A stretch of 5,472 bases of DNA from an uncultured Lachnospiraceae bacterium (GTDB lineage Bacteria; Bacillota; Clostridia; Lachnospirales; Lachnospiraceae), in assembly GCA_945788595.1 (NCBI GenBank), contig CALZMS010000090.1:1-5472 (forward strand), written 5' to 3'. Below, in pieces: positions 1 through 5,472 of this stretch (position 1 is its first letter; every line of letters begins with the position of its first letter). Below the pieces are notes generated by a model. The model saw only the letters and a program-made list of their open reading frames with translations, did not search any database and was not told where the DNA came from. Both the position numbers and the translations under genes were made by a program.

Positions 1-1481
1 TTTTCCATGGAAAATACGGGATGTGCCTTGCGGAAGGCCACTGCGTCCTTCACAAACTGCAAAAACTCTTTGTCTGCTTTTTTGCGGCTGTATTCTACCC
101 AGCCGATCTCATTATCCTGACACCAGGCATTGTTGTTGCCCTGCTGGGAATTTCCCAGCTCATCTCCGGCATACAGAAGCGGAATGCCCTGCGATAAAAG
201 AAGCATCAGCATAGCATTTCTTTTCTGATTATAACGAAGGTTATTGACCAACTTTTTGCCGGAGGGGCCTTCCTCACCGCAGTTCCAGCTGAAATTCTGG
301 CTGCTGCCGTCCCGGTTGGCTTCTCCGTTGGCATCATTATGGCGGAAATCGTAGCTTACCGTGTCTGCCAGGGTAAATCCATCATGATTGGCTACATAAT
401 TGATGACCTCTACCTTCTGGGGATTGCGCCGGTTTTTCTCTATAAATCCCTTCAGCTGATTTTCATCGCTCTTTAAGATGGAACGGATACAGCACTGAAA
501 TCCATTGTCCATCGTAGCCACATGGCGAAGAGACGGTTTTTCATCTCCATACATGTGTTCATCCGCATAGGAAAACATAAGCCGCGTATGGGCAAAAACA
601 GGATCCTTTGCCAGTTCTTCCACCGGGATCCGGTCACCGACAATACTGAAACCGTCCACACCGTACTGCTGCTTCCAGAAATACAGCACTTGCCGGATCA
701 ACTGGGCTGTGCAGTCTCTGCCAAAGAAGAATTCCATATACAAATCCATCCCGGCCTCATGACAGGTATCGACTAGCTGTGCAAACTCTTTCTGCGGATT
801 GGATGTGGCACAGTAGGATGATTTGGGTGCAAAATAAAAGCCGCCCATATAACCCCAGAAATTAACGCGGGATTTTTCCTCTTCTGCCACTTCTATTTCA
901 TATTTCGGAACTGTCTTTCCCGGCACTCGCTCCAGGAAGTCATAGCAGGGCATCAGAAGCAAGGAAGTCACACCTAGGCTTTTCAGATAGGGCAGTTTTT
1001 CTTTCACTCCGGTAAACGTGCCTTTTTTGGACACACCAGAGGATGCGTGTTTTGTAAGTCCGCGTACATGCATTTTATAAAGCAACGTATCCTTTGCCGC
1101 GCGATACGGACGGTCGCCATGAAACTCCACTGGAGGAAGATAGCCGCACATCACGCCTTCCACTTTATCCGTACCAAAATCCTCCCGTCCGCAGATAATT
1201 CCTGCGTAGGGATCCGGTGTCTCCACACCATCCAGCACAAAGGTATAATACCAAGGGAATTTTTTCAGACCCGCAAGACGCACAGAAGCCACTTCTCCGA
1301 TAAAGCTTTCCCCGGGGAAGACGATTTCCTGCACTATGGTCTCTTTATCCTTGTCGTATAACCGCAGGCGGACATCCTCCGCCTGTTTTGTCTCTACCGC
1401 AGCCTGAAATCCGTCCGCTGTCCTTGTCAGACCCAGCACGCTGTCAAACCCGGGAACTATCTTAAAAAGTAACTCTGCCAT
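1..1481 (-). CDS. GlgX/isoamylase-like GH13 protein, probably catalytically inactive (3' end outside window)
   Basis: An uninterrupted minus-strand frame of 493 codons starts at ATG 1481 and is still open at the left edge. AAGGAG lies 7 nt upstream. Residues 1-110 resemble a CBM48 domain (PDPYA at 89-93). A GH13 barrel follows, with YKMHVRGLTKH at 135-145 and NFWGY at 207-211. Near the C-terminal side are NYVANHDGFTL (HD at 366-367), SWNCGEEGP and AGDELGNSQQGNNNAWCQDN (438-457), all hallmarks of GlgX/isoamylase debranching enzymes. The catalytic motifs are eroded. Region II, normally VDGFRFD, is VDGFSIV (275-281), so the nucleophile Asp is Val281. Region III, normally LIAEPWD, is LMFSYAD (301-307), so the acid/base Glu is Ser304. 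Region I DVVxNH is EFFFGR (250-255). The long insert normally following region I is absent. Family membership is clear. Lack of hydrolase activity is inferred from missing residues; a binding or regulatory role is speculative. It follows xth by 16 bp, probably in one operon. Databases would probably call it alpha-amylase or glycogen debranching protein. Confidence 0.88.
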   Translation of the reverse strand, partial: MAELLFKIVPGFDSVLGLTRTADGFQAAVETKQAEDVRLRLYDKDKETIVQEIVFPGESFIGEVASVRLAGLKKFPWYYTFVLDGVETPDPYAGIICGREDFGTDKVEGVMCGYLPPVEFHGDRPYRAAKDTLLYKMHVRGLTKHASSGVSKKGTFTGVKEKLPYLKSLGVTSLLLMPCYDFLERVPGKTVPKYEIEVAEEEKSRVNFWGYMGGFYFAPKSSYCATSNPQKEFAQLVDTCHEAGMDLYMEFFFGRDCTAQLIRQVLYFWKQQYGVDGFSIVGDRIPVEELAKDPVFAHTRLMFSYADEHMYGDEKPSLRHVATMDNGFQCCIRSILKSDENQLKGFIEKNRRNPQKVEVINYVANHDGFTLADTVSYDFRHNDANGEANRDGSSQNFSWNCGEEGPSGKKLVNNLRYNQKRNAMLMLLLSQGIPLLYAGDELGNSQQGNNNAWCQDNEIGWVEYSRKKADKEFLQFVKDAVAFRKAHPVFSME

Positions 1482-1488
1482 TGTCGTT

Positions 1489-1494
1489 CTCCTT
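1489..1494 (-). promoter_or_regulatory. Ribosome binding site of the GH13-like gene
   Basis: AAGGAG on the minus strand lies 7 nt before ATG 1481, inside the 16-nt gap after the xth stop codon. It fixes the start of the GH13-like protein and shows that it is translated independently, although probably from the xth transcript. Confidence 0.8.
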
Positions 1495-1497
1495 TTC

Positions 1498-2253
1498 TTA
1501 CAGCTCAATATCCAGCTCTACCGGACAGTGATCGGAACCTTCTATGGTGGTATGAATTTTTGCGTCCTGCAGCTTATCCTTCAGACACTCTGAAACGCAG
1601 AAATAATCGATACGCCAGCCCGCATTCTTCTGCCTAGCCTGGAAACGGTAGGACCACCAGGAATAGATGCCTTCGGTATCCGGATAGAAATACCGCCAGG
1701 TATCGATAAAACCATTTTCCAGAAGGCGGGTAAAGCAGGCTCTCTCCTCGTCTGTAAAGCCGGCATTTTTCCGGTTGGTTTTGGGATTTTTAAGGTCAAT
1801 CTCCTTGTGGGCTACATTGAGATCACCGCAGAATACTACCGGCTTTGTCTCTTCCAGTTTTTTCAGGTAAGCCAGAAAATCCTCTTCCCATTTCATCCGG
1901 TAATCGAGACGGGCCAGCTCATTCTGAGAATTGGGCGTATAGACCGTCACCAGATAAAATCCGGGATATTCCAGTGTGATCACCCGGCCTTCGTGATCGT
2001 GTTCGTCGATGCCGATACCGAAAGTTACGTTTAAGGGCTCTTTCTTTGTAAATACCGCCGTACCGGAATAACCTTTCTTGTCCGCGTAATTCCAGTATTC
2101 AAAGTATCCCGGCAGATCCATCTCGATCTGATCTGCCTGCAGCTTACTTTCCTGAATACAGAAAATATCTGCATCCAGCTCATGAAAACTATCTAAAAAA
2201 CCTTTTTTTACACAGGCTCTGAGCCCGTTTACGTTCCAGGATATGAGTTTCAT
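1498..2253 (-). CDS. xth: Exodeoxyribonuclease III (AP endonuclease, ExoA/Xth type)
   Basis: This 251-aa protein belongs to the exonuclease III/APE1 family of endonuclease/exonuclease/phosphatase-fold enzymes. These Mg2+-dependent cytoplasmic enzymes cut DNA 5' of abasic sites and trim 3' blocked ends in base-excision repair. All family motifs are present: [10 protein letters not shown] with Asn7, IQES with metal-ligand Glu35, VYTPNS with Tyr105, [16 protein letters not shown] with Asp144 and Asn146, WRIDYF with Asp216, and the C-terminal GSDHCPV with Asp241-His242. The length matches Bacillus ExoA (about 252 aa). The frame extends upstream to an ATG at 2274, but I chose ATG 2253. It has AGGAGG 6 nt upstream and begins with MKLISWN, as the family does, whereas the ATG at 2274 has no Shine-Dalgarno sequence. 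The gene stands 275 bp after the decarboxylase stop and ends 16 bp before the GH13-like gene, so it probably leads a two-gene operon. No catalytic residue is missing. Confidence 0.97.
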   Translation of the reverse strand: MKLISWNVNGLRACVKKGFLDSFHELDADIFCIQESKLQADQIEMDLPGYFEYWNYADKKGYSGTAVFTKKEPLNVTFGIGIDEHDHEGRVITLEYPGFYLVTVYTPNSQNELARLDYRMKWEEDFLAYLKKLEETKPVVFCGDLNVAHKEIDLKNPKTNRKNAGFTDEERACFTRLLENGFIDTWRYFYPDTEGIYSWWSYRFQARQKNAGWRIDYFCVSECLKDKLQDAKIHTTIEGSDHCPVELDIEL

Positions 2254-2259
2254 CCGGTT

Positions 2260-2265
2260 CCTCCT
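2260..2265 (-). promoter_or_regulatory. Ribosome binding site deciding the xth start
   Basis: A perfect AGGAGG on the minus strand is spaced 6 nt from ATG 2253. It lies inside the longer reading frame beginning at 2274, which argues that the seven extra N-terminal residues are not translated. Confidence 0.85.
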
Positions 2266-2314
2266 GTAAAACATTATTTTATTGTCATCTGTTCAGCAGC
2301 ATCTTGATGTCACG

Positions 2315-2343
2315 ATTATCCTATATAACTGCCATTTGGTCAT
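2315..2343 (-). promoter_or_regulatory. Candidate sigma-A promoter for xth (proximal)
   Basis: On the minus strand an ATGACC -35 box (2343-2338, 4 of 6 consensus bases) is followed after exactly 17 nt by a GATAAT -10 box (2320-2315, 5 of 6). A transcript would begin near 2308, leaving a leader of about 55 nt before ATG 2253. This is consensus matching only. The distal extended -10 candidate at 2433-2441 is an alternative. Confidence 0.4.
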
Positions 2344-2371
2344 CACTTTTATATCGGACAATATCTGTCAA

Positions 2372-2389
2372 TGAAATAAATTCATTTCA
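2372..2389. repeat. 18-bp near-perfect palindrome upstream of xth, possible operator
   Basis: The sequence TGAAATAAATTCATTTCA reads almost the same on both strands: eight of nine base pairs match, with one A/C mismatch near the centre. It lies between the distal and proximal promoter candidates of xth, about 30 bp upstream of the proximal -35 box. A dimeric regulator could bind there. The A+T-rich composition makes chance occurrence quite possible. Confidence 0.3.
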
Positions 2390-2432
2390 AAATCTCGTGT
2401 AAATACAAATGAAAACCATACTATCCTAATGA

Positions 2433-2441
2433 ATTATATCA
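2433..2441 (-). promoter_or_regulatory. Candidate extended -10 promoter for xth (distal)
   Basis: The minus strand reads TGATATAAT, a consensus TATAAT (2438-2433) with the TG of an extended -10 element one base upstream. No good -35 is seen; TTTTAT at 17 nt matches 3 of 6. A transcript from here would give xth a leader of about 170 nt and would pass through the palindrome at 2372-2389. Confidence 0.4.
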
Positions 2442-2470
2442 TACTAGACTGCTGGATAAAAGTACGGCCG

Positions 2471-2498
2471 GAAAATAAAACAATAAGCGAAAACACTT
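2471..2498 (-). terminator. Weak intrinsic terminator candidate after the decarboxylase gene
   Basis: On the minus strand, 30 nt past the decarboxylase stop, AAGTG pairs with CGCTT (five pairs, one G-U) around a TTTT loop. A T-rich run, ATTGTTTTATTTT, follows. The U-tract is good but the stem is short and poor in GC, so termination may be partial and some readthrough into xth is possible. Confidence 0.3.
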
Positions 2499-2528
2499 TA
2501 CAACTGCCAATTTTTTCTATATTTGATT

Positions 2529-4118
2529 TTAACGTTCTTTATTCTGAATGATCTGTACTGTTGTCAAAGATGCATCCTGTACGCCATGCATATGCTGGTG
2601 TTCCCGGCGAAGTTTTTCTATTTTCTGCCAGATTTCATTCGTGATTTTTTCTCCCGGACAAATCAGTGGAATTCCCGGCGGATAGGGAATGATGGCCTCT
2701 CCGGCAATGCAGCCTACGGCATTTTTCCACTGGATTTTTTCTTTTAGAGCAAACCAGGCGTTACGGGGTGTCATTGCCATGGGCGGCAGGTTCATTTCAC
2801 CATCTTTAATGATAATGCTATTCTTTTCCTCAAGCTGGATATCTGGAAATGTCTCTGGCACAAAAGGTTCTCCTGTTCCTACTAATATTTTTTCGCATTC
2901 TTCTGTTTTTTGTAAACCTTCAACTCTGGTGCTTCGCTCTGTGTTTTTCTGTCCATCTGCCTCTGCTACCCCGGCTGCCGCCTGCACCAGCCGGTCAATA
3001 TCCTCCTGCGTATTGGCAGGGGTAAGCACAGCCAGAGCCGTAATTCCTTCGGCCAGTTCCAGTTCAACGCCATACTCCGCAAACATCCTGTCCGAATACT
3101 CCTGAGCCGTCATTTTTGCACCGGAAATCTCCATGGTCAGTCGGCTTTCATCCAGGGCAAAAATCCCATATTTTCCTTCCATCTCTTTTCCCGGGCAGTA
3201 GATTCCCGGAATCTGATTGAGCCGTTTTCTTGTTTCCACGGCAGTTTTCTGCAGCTGATCCAGATTTTCCCGGCCGCTGCGATACAGTTCCCGGCGGGCA
3301 AGGTCAAGAGATGTCATCAGAAGGTAAGACGGACTGGTACTCTGCACCAGCTTTAAAGCCTCATCTACCCGGCCCTCTTCCACCAGTTCTGAATTCAGAT
3401 GCAATACAGAACTCTGGGTCAGGGAACCGGTCACCTTATGCCAGCTTTGCACACACATATCTGCTCCGCATTGCAAAGCTCCCTTGGAAAGCCTGTCAGA
3501 AAAATACAGATGGCCGCCATGGGCCTCATCCACCAGAAGAGGTATATTATGACTGTGGCAGATATCCGCAATGGCCCGGACATCACTGAGCATGCCATAA
3601 TAATTCGGAGAAACCAGCACCACTGCCCGGATATCCGGTTCTTCTTTGAGTTTTTTCCTCACTATTTCCGGTCGTATACCGCCCCAAAGCTGCAGTTCGG
3701 GAATATATTCCGGCATCATCCATACCGGAACCGCCCCGGACAGGATCAGTCCCATCAGCATGGATTTATGGGCATTTCTCGGCAAAAGCACTTTATCTCC
3801 CGGCCGCAGAGTTGCCAGCAGCATGGCTTCATTTCCGCAGGTAGTGCCATTCACCAGAAACCAGCTCCGTCTGGCTCCATACAACTCTGCTGCCAGCGTC
3901 TGCGCTTCCAGAATCGCTCCCTCCGGAGCATGCAGATCATCCAGGCCGTGGGCCTCCGTCAGATCGTAGCCGAAGATCCCCGAGCCCACATCCTGTGTCC
4001 ACTCTTTTGCAATTCCCCGGTCAAACCGATGCCCCGGGATGCAAAAATATGCAGGTTTCTGTTCTTTATATGCTTTTACCGCTGCAAACAGCGGCGCTTT
4101 TGACTGTCTGTCTTCCAT
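2529..4118 (-). CDS. Orn/Lys/Arg decarboxylase-family PLP enzyme (short SpeA/YaaO-like form)
   Basis: This 529-aa fold-type I PLP enzyme belongs to the Orn/Lys/Arg decarboxylase group III family. Members remove the carboxyl group of basic amino acids to make cadaverine, agmatine or putrescine. Visible motifs are IPGHRFDRG (27-35), LVNGTTCGNEAML (88-100) for cofactor phosphate binding, LLPRNAHKS (111-119), VDEAHGGH with Asp197 and His200, and SWHKVTGS with the presumed PLP Schiff-base Lys228. The C-terminal domain carries IIPYPPGIPLICPGE (476-490). There is no N-terminal response-regulator-like wing domain, so it is the short Gram-positive form and not the E. coli CadA/AdiA type. Residues about 385-440 form a hydrophilic, low-conservation linker between the two domains, making the protein somewhat longer than the roughly 490-aa Bacillus homologues. 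ATG 4118 is preceded by AGAGGA with close spacing, and the MEDRQSKAPLF start fits the family. The substrate cannot be read from the sequence, so I give no gene symbol. All catalytic motifs are intact. Confidence 0.93.
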   Translation of the reverse strand: MEDRQSKAPLFAAVKAYKEQKPAYFCIPGHRFDRGIAKEWTQDVGSGIFGYDLTEAHGLDDLHAPEGAILEAQTLAAELYGARRSWFLVNGTTCGNEAMLLATLRPGDKVLLPRNAHKSMLMGLILSGAVPVWMMPEYIPELQLWGGIRPEIVRKKLKEEPDIRAVVLVSPNYYGMLSDVRAIADICHSHNIPLLVDEAHGGHLYFSDRLSKGALQCGADMCVQSWHKVTGSLTQSSVLHLNSELVEEGRVDEALKLVQSTSPSYLLMTSLDLARRELYRSGRENLDQLQKTAVETRKRLNQIPGIYCPGKEMEGKYGIFALDESRLTMEISGAKMTAQEYSDRMFAEYGVELELAEGITALAVLTPANTQEDIDRLVQAAAGVAEADGQKNTERSTRVEGLQKTEECEKILVGTGEPFVPETFPDIQLEEKNSIIIKDGEMNLPPMAMTPRNAWFALKEKIQWKNAVGCIAGEAIIPYPPGIPLICPGEKITNEIWQKIEKLRREHQHMHGVQDASLTTVQIIQNKER

Positions 4119-4165
4119 GATGTCCTCTTTTTCTCTCCATGTCCCTCATAAACAAAATATGATTT

Positions 4166-4174
4166 ATTATAACA
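4166..4174 (-). promoter_or_regulatory. Candidate extended -10 promoter of the decarboxylase gene
   Basis: The minus strand reads TGTTATAAT, a perfect TATAAT (4171-4166) with an extended -10 TG. No strong -35 box lies 17-18 nt upstream. A start near 4159 would give a leader of about 40 nt before ATG 4118, a normal distance. Confidence 0.5.
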
Positions 4175-4232
4175 TAGCTGCACCATCTGCCTCCATACCT
4201 TCTCATACTTTTGTTTTATGTGTTCAGTATCT

Positions 4233-4352
4233 TTACAGATACACTGCAAAATCCATGAAACCAACTGCTCCAATGGGGGTGCGTACCTGAATCACGTTCT
4301 TATTGCATCGCCAGCAAGCGATTCTGCCTTCTGTGAAAAGTTCTATTTTATT
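4233..4352 (-). other. Start-less 39-codon reading frame with CxxC motif, possible gene or repeat remnant
   Basis: Between a TAG (4355-4353) and a TAA (4235-4233) the minus strand has 39 sense codons with no ATG in the first half. The translation looks more protein-like than random intergenic sequence: FTEGRIACWRCNKN at residues 6-19 with Cys13 and Cys16, then VIQVRTPIGAVGF and a short hydrophobic tail. A 7-codon ATG frame (4366-4343) would join it after a single-base insertion in the AAAA run near 4346-4349, giving a 44-residue peptide. There is no Shine-Dalgarno sequence. It could be a frameshifted small gene, the end of a dispersed intergenic repeat, or chance. I do not recognise a family. 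Confidence 0.2.
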
Positions 4353-4453
4353 CTATAAAAAGACATCTTTAGACAATTTTAATACAGACCCCAAATACAT
4401 TTTTACCCTCTTAACCACATCCGGGGTATCATAAAGATCAGATAAAGAGATGT

Positions 4454-4460
4454 AAAGGAG
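4454..4460 (+). promoter_or_regulatory. Ribosome binding site of ktrB
   Basis: AAAGGAG is followed by 9 nt and then ATG 4470. This supports the chosen ktrB start. Confidence 0.8.
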
Positions 4461-4469
4461 TTTTTGCAC

Positions 4470-5472
4470 ATGAATGCATTTTTACTCCCCAAAAAGGAAC
4501 TTACCTCCTTCCAGATCATCATTCTGGGATTTTCTGGTGTGATCTTGTTAGGCACGATTCTGCTGATGCTGCCGCTTTCCAGTAAGAATGGTACTGTAAC
4601 GCCGTTTTTGGATGCGCTGTTCACATCCACATCGGCCGTTTGCGTAACAGGGCTTGTTCTTCATGATACGGCGACCTACTGGTCCATGTTCGGCCAGTTT
4701 GTGATCATGCTCCTGATCCAGATCGGGGGTATGGGCGTAATTACCGTTGCTGCAGCCTTTGCCTTAATTTCCGGGCGTAAGATCTCTCTGATGCAGCGCA
4801 GCACCATGCAGGAAGCTATCTCTGCTCCCACAGTCGGCGGTATTGTCCGGCTGACCAGCTTTATCATCAAAACAACTTTCCTTATTGAATTGCTGGGAGC
4901 AGCTGTTATGCTGCCGATTTTTTGCCGGGATTTTGGTGTAAAAGGGGTATGGATGGCACTGTTCCACTCTGTATCCGCATTTTGCAACGCAGGTTTTGAT
5001 CTGATGGGAAGCTGCTCGCCCTTTTCCTCGCTGACCAGCTATGCTTCGGAACCAGTCATCAATCTGACGATTATGATTTTGATCATTGTTGGCGGCATCG
5101 GCTTTCTCACCTGGGATGATATCCGCAGGAATCGTCTGCACTTTCACAAGTATAGAATGCAGAGCAAGATTATTCTTTGCACCACAGCACTGCTGCTGAT
5201 AATTTCGGCTGTTTACTTTTTCCTTTTTGAATTTGATTCACTTGGCCTGAAGGAAAGAATTCTGGCCTCGCTTTTCCAGGCGGTTACACCAAGAACTGCT
5301 GGATTCAACACTGTGGATCTGACATCGCTCACGGAACCAGGCCAATACATCACCATTGTTCTGATGCTCATTGGCGGCAGTCCGGGATCAACCGCAGGCG
5401 GCATGAAAACTACGACTGCAGCGGTACTGTTTGCTACAGCCATATCAACCTTCCGGCGGCAGGAATCAGCCC
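4470..5472 (+). CDS. ktrB: KtrB/TrkH-type potassium transporter membrane subunit (3' end outside window)
   Basis: The first 334 residues of a membrane protein of the superfamily of K+ transporters (TrkH/KtrB) are present, and the frame is open at the right edge. KtrB forms the K+-conducting dimer that works with a cytoplasmic RCK-domain ring (KtrA/TrkA). Three of the four pore loops are present with their selectivity-filter glycines: VCVTGL (57-62, Gly61), FCNAGF (171-176, Gly175) and RTAGF (275-279, Gly278). The glycine-rich intramembrane gating loop is GGSPGSTAGGMKT (302-314). Hydrophobic helices lie at roughly 14-36, 72-100, 130-150, 196-215, 233-253 and 291-305. The fourth pore loop would lie just past the window; family proteins are about 440-450 aa, so about 110 residues are missing. 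The short N-terminus favours KtrB over enterobacterial TrkH. ATG 4470 has AAAGGAG 9 nt upstream. The gene is divergent from the decarboxylase; a trkA/ktrA partner would be expected downstream but is not visible. Confidence 0.94.
   Translation, partial: MNAFLLPKKELTSFQIIILGFSGVILLGTILLMLPLSSKNGTVTPFLDALFTSTSAVCVTGLVLHDTATYWSMFGQFVIMLLIQIGGMGVITVAAAFALISGRKISLMQRSTMQEAISAPTVGGIVRLTSFIIKTTFLIELLGAAVMLPIFCRDFGVKGVWMALFHSVSAFCNAGFDLMGSCSPFSSLTSYASEPVINLTIMILIIVGGIGFLTWDDIRRNRLHFHKYRMQSKIILCTTALLLIISAVYFFLFEFDSLGLKERILASLFQAVTPRTAGFNTVDLTSLTEPGQYITIVLMLIGGSPGSTAGGMKTTTAAVLFATAISTFRRQESA

Larger units (their letters stand above)
4119..4469. other. Divergent intergenic region between the decarboxylase gene and ktrB
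   Basis: This 351-bp stretch separates two divergent genes. The decarboxylase side holds an extended -10 promoter candidate at 4166-4174. A small hairpin (GTATCT/AGATAC) lies at 4227-4241 and another (ATCGC/GCGAT, 6-nt loop) at 4307-4322; neither has a T-run. A start-less minus frame with a CxxC motif covers 4233-4352. For ktrB only a weak promoter is visible: TATAAA at 4354-4359 with a poor -35. ACCCC (4388-4392) could pair with GGGGT (4423-4427) in the ktrB leader. I looked for a ydaO-type c-di-AMP riboswitch, common before K+ transporters in Firmicutes, and did not recognise one. Confidence 0.6.

Noticed and set aside
2254..2274. Longer N-terminus for exonuclease III starting at 2274
   Set aside because: The extra seven residues cover the perfect AGGAGG site, no RBS precedes ATG 2274, and family members begin at MKLISWN.
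2366..2371. Perfect TTGACA -35 box on the minus strand upstream of xth
   Set aside because: No -10 hexamer lies at 16-18 nt; the nearest TATAAA is only 12 nt away, which is too short for a sigma-A promoter.
3399..4103. 234-codon plus-strand open frame inside the decarboxylase region
   Set aside because: It is antisense to a well-supported gene with all family motifs, has no Shine-Dalgarno sequence, and its translation is low-complexity His/Gln-rich with no recognisable domain.
4076..4273. 65-codon minus frame overlapping the decarboxylase start
   Set aside because: It has no Shine-Dalgarno sequence, it spans the decarboxylase promoter candidate, and it runs out of frame into the decarboxylase N-terminus. 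It is best explained as chance.
4360..4469. c-di-AMP (ydaO-type) riboswitch in the ktrB leader
   Set aside because: Such elements often precede K+ transporters in Firmicutes, but the leader lacks the conserved blocks I would expect and shows only a 5-bp long-range pairing.
4764..5147. 127-codon minus-strand open frame opposite ktrB
   Set aside because: It overlaps the K+ transporter coding sequence with intact filter motifs on the other strand. The translation shows no domain and there is no RBS.

Overview
The window looks like chromosomal DNA from a low- to mid-GC Firmicute, most likely class Clostridia and plausibly Lachnospiraceae. This is inferred from the strong AGGAGG-type ribosome binding sites, the extended -10 promoters, the ExoA-length exonuclease III, the short-form Orn/Lys/Arg decarboxylase, the GlgX/isoamylase-like GH13 protein and the KtrB-type potassium transporter. 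No taxonomic marker is present, so the family assignment is not proven.

Layout. Positions 1-4118 carry three genes, all on the minus strand. In transcription order they are a PLP-dependent Orn/Lys/Arg decarboxylase-family enzyme (4118-2529), exodeoxyribonuclease III (2253-1498), and a glycogen-debranching-like GH13 protein (1481 to beyond the left edge). A 275-bp gap with a weak terminator-like hairpin and two promoter candidates separates the decarboxylase from xth. Only 16 bp separate xth from the GH13 gene, so those two are probably cotranscribed. Positions 4119-4469 form a divergent intergenic region. On the plus strand, ktrB (K+ uptake channel subunit) starts at 4470 and runs off the right edge.

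The main discovery lead is the GH13 gene. It keeps a CBM48-like N-terminus, the (beta/alpha)8 framework and the conserved HD motif. However, the catalytic aspartate is Val281, the acid/base glutamate aligns with Ser304, the region I Asp-x-x-x-Asn-His motif has become Glu-x-x-x-Gly-Arg, and the usual insert after region I is missing. The reading frame is intact, so this looks like a maintained pseudoenzyme and not a decaying gene. It recalls plant isoamylase ISA2, a non-catalytic partner of an active isoamylase.

The other genes look like intact housekeeping functions: base-excision DNA repair, amino-acid decarboxylation for polyamine synthesis or acid stress, and K+ homeostasis. Apart from the xth-GH13 pair there is no sign that they form one pathway. 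I see no mobile elements, CRISPR arrays, tRNAs or rRNAs. A secondary curiosity is a start-less 39-codon minus-strand reading frame with a CxxC motif in the divergent intergenic region.
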